A stretch of DNA of 64,000 nt, taken from assembly GCA_003117195.1 (NCBI GenBank), contig BDSI01000115.1, forward strand, positions 248,001 to 312,000, given 5' to 3'. The notes under the pieces were generated by a model. It made no database searches. It was not told the origin of the DNA and worked only from the letters and a program-made list of their open reading frames with translations. Below are positions 63,018 through 64,000 of the stretch, piece by piece; position 1 is the stretch's first letter; every line of letters begins with the position of its first letter. This stretch comes from Eudorina sp. 2006-703-Eu-15. Taxonomy: Eukaryota; Chlorophyta; Chlorophyceae; Chlamydomonadales; Volvocaceae. The position numbers and the translations under genes are program-made.

Positions 63018-64000
63018 CTGAAAAATAGAATGTGACGTGATGAGGTGCGATGCAAGAAAAGGGTTTCCGGATTAACCGCGAATGCTCAAATGTTCGTCGT
63101 TCGCTCTTGTGCCCCGGTGTGCCCGGGTTCGTTCTTCGGGTTTATTTCTTTTTTCAATTTAACCCCCGAGTTTGTGCACGTCGACGGCCCTTCCCGCGCG
63201 AATGATTCCGCCTGGAAGGTTTCCGGCATGACCTCGGAACGGGATGGCCTATGACCTTAGAACAGGTACTCCTTTGCAATCCCATTTCAAATGCCACGAG
63301 CTGGGGCTGGGTCTGCCTGACACAGCCAGGTCAACCCGCAGCCTTCCGACTGGCGCGTGTGGAACGAACGAACGAACGACCGACCCACGGGTCACTGTGA
63401 GGAGCGAACGATGCCCCGTCGCAACCAACTGGTTCGGTTATCTCTGCTGAATCTTTCTGCTCCCCGACTCCACCAGCTGTGCAACCCATAATGAAATGAC
63501 GTTGTGACCTGAGATGGTGAATCAAGTTGCCCTCATTCCTGAAACGGCCCAACCAAGGTAAACCAGGGTAACCTAAACGGGCCCTGCTGTGGCAGCACTG
63601 ATGAAACGGCCGTCGCCCCTCTCGCGCCAGGGGACCATCCCCCGGGCGCGGCATTCAATTCATCCACCTCCGGCACCGAAACCCTTGAGATGGGTAATGT
63701 ACGGCACTGGCTCCGAAACCCGCTGTCCATCAGATATTTTGATTATTCCAGATGTTATGGGCTTGGGATTGCATTTTACTGCACATTTGCTCCCGCACGC
63801 TCTAAGCACACGTGCTCATCGCGAGGTCGTTCCCTGAGCTCACAGGGGGGTACGGCGGTACGGCAGCGCCAATGTACGAGCGCACGTCCAAGCGTCTGGA
63901 GGTCGAGAAAAATCGCCAAGAGGGTGCGTGACGTCATCACCGGGCATCCACCAAAGAATTGAGGAAGGTACCCCCCCCCCACGCCACCAACCCCCACCCA
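63018..64000. other. Probable intron or upstream part of the MYND gene
   Basis: Apart from the family B copy at 63113-63168, no exon could be supported on either strand. The gene's 5' exons may lie beyond 64000. Confidence 0.35.
63113..63168 (-). repeat. Family B copy, inverted
   Basis: On the minus strand it reads TTAAATTGAAAAAAGAAATA then AACCCGAAGAACGAACCCGG, nearly identical to 24432-24492. It lies in the presumed intron of the MYND gene. Confidence 0.82.

Overview
The window looks like nuclear DNA of a volvocine green alga (Chlamydomonas/Volvox relatives). The exons are GC-rich, short and numerous, with GT-AG introns. Introns and spacers are full of GT/CA runs, C/T tracts and small dispersed repeats. 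TGTAA occurs where poly(A) signals would be expected. The protein families also fit: a giant TmcB-like PAS membrane protein, fucolectin-type lectin domains and a MYND finger. Nothing prokaryotic was seen: no operons, CRISPR array or rRNA. All gene models were spliced by hand from frame continuity and splice sites; no transcript or homology search was available.

Layout. 1-3742: repeat-rich spacer with a doubtful minus-strand RS-rich reading frame. 3743-25880 (+): one 38-exon gene, 2150 codons, multi-pass membrane protein with a TmcB-type core, PAS domains and a second membrane block. 25881-30774: long spacer without a convincing gene. 30775-31233 (+): possible small three-exon gene. 32483-35676 (-): major facilitator transporter, head to head with a cyclophilin gene at 36405-39762 (+). 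41900-46844 (+): nine-exon type I membrane glycoprotein of unknown family. 50230-50702 (-): broken duplicate of the MYND gene at the right end. 51045-51428 (+): possible small two-helix membrane protein. 52713-59727 (+): nine-exon secreted lectin with three FTP/fucolectin domains and two Cys-rich modules. 61912-63017 (-): last exon of a MYND-finger gene with a frameshift inside the finger; its 5' part lies beyond or near the window edge.

The genes do not form a pathway. TmcB-like, MFS, type I glycoprotein and FTP lectin proteins all act at membranes or outside the cell, but that is probably coincidence. The most unusual signals are structural: a 22-bp array that copies a 5' splice site six times, a short sequence family sitting in nine introns of the same giant gene (in eight of them usually close before the 3' splice site), two abutting perfect palindromes 264 bp upstream of the lectin gene, a 506-bp hAT-like MITE with 8-bp target duplications, and lectin modules all flanked by phase-1 introns.
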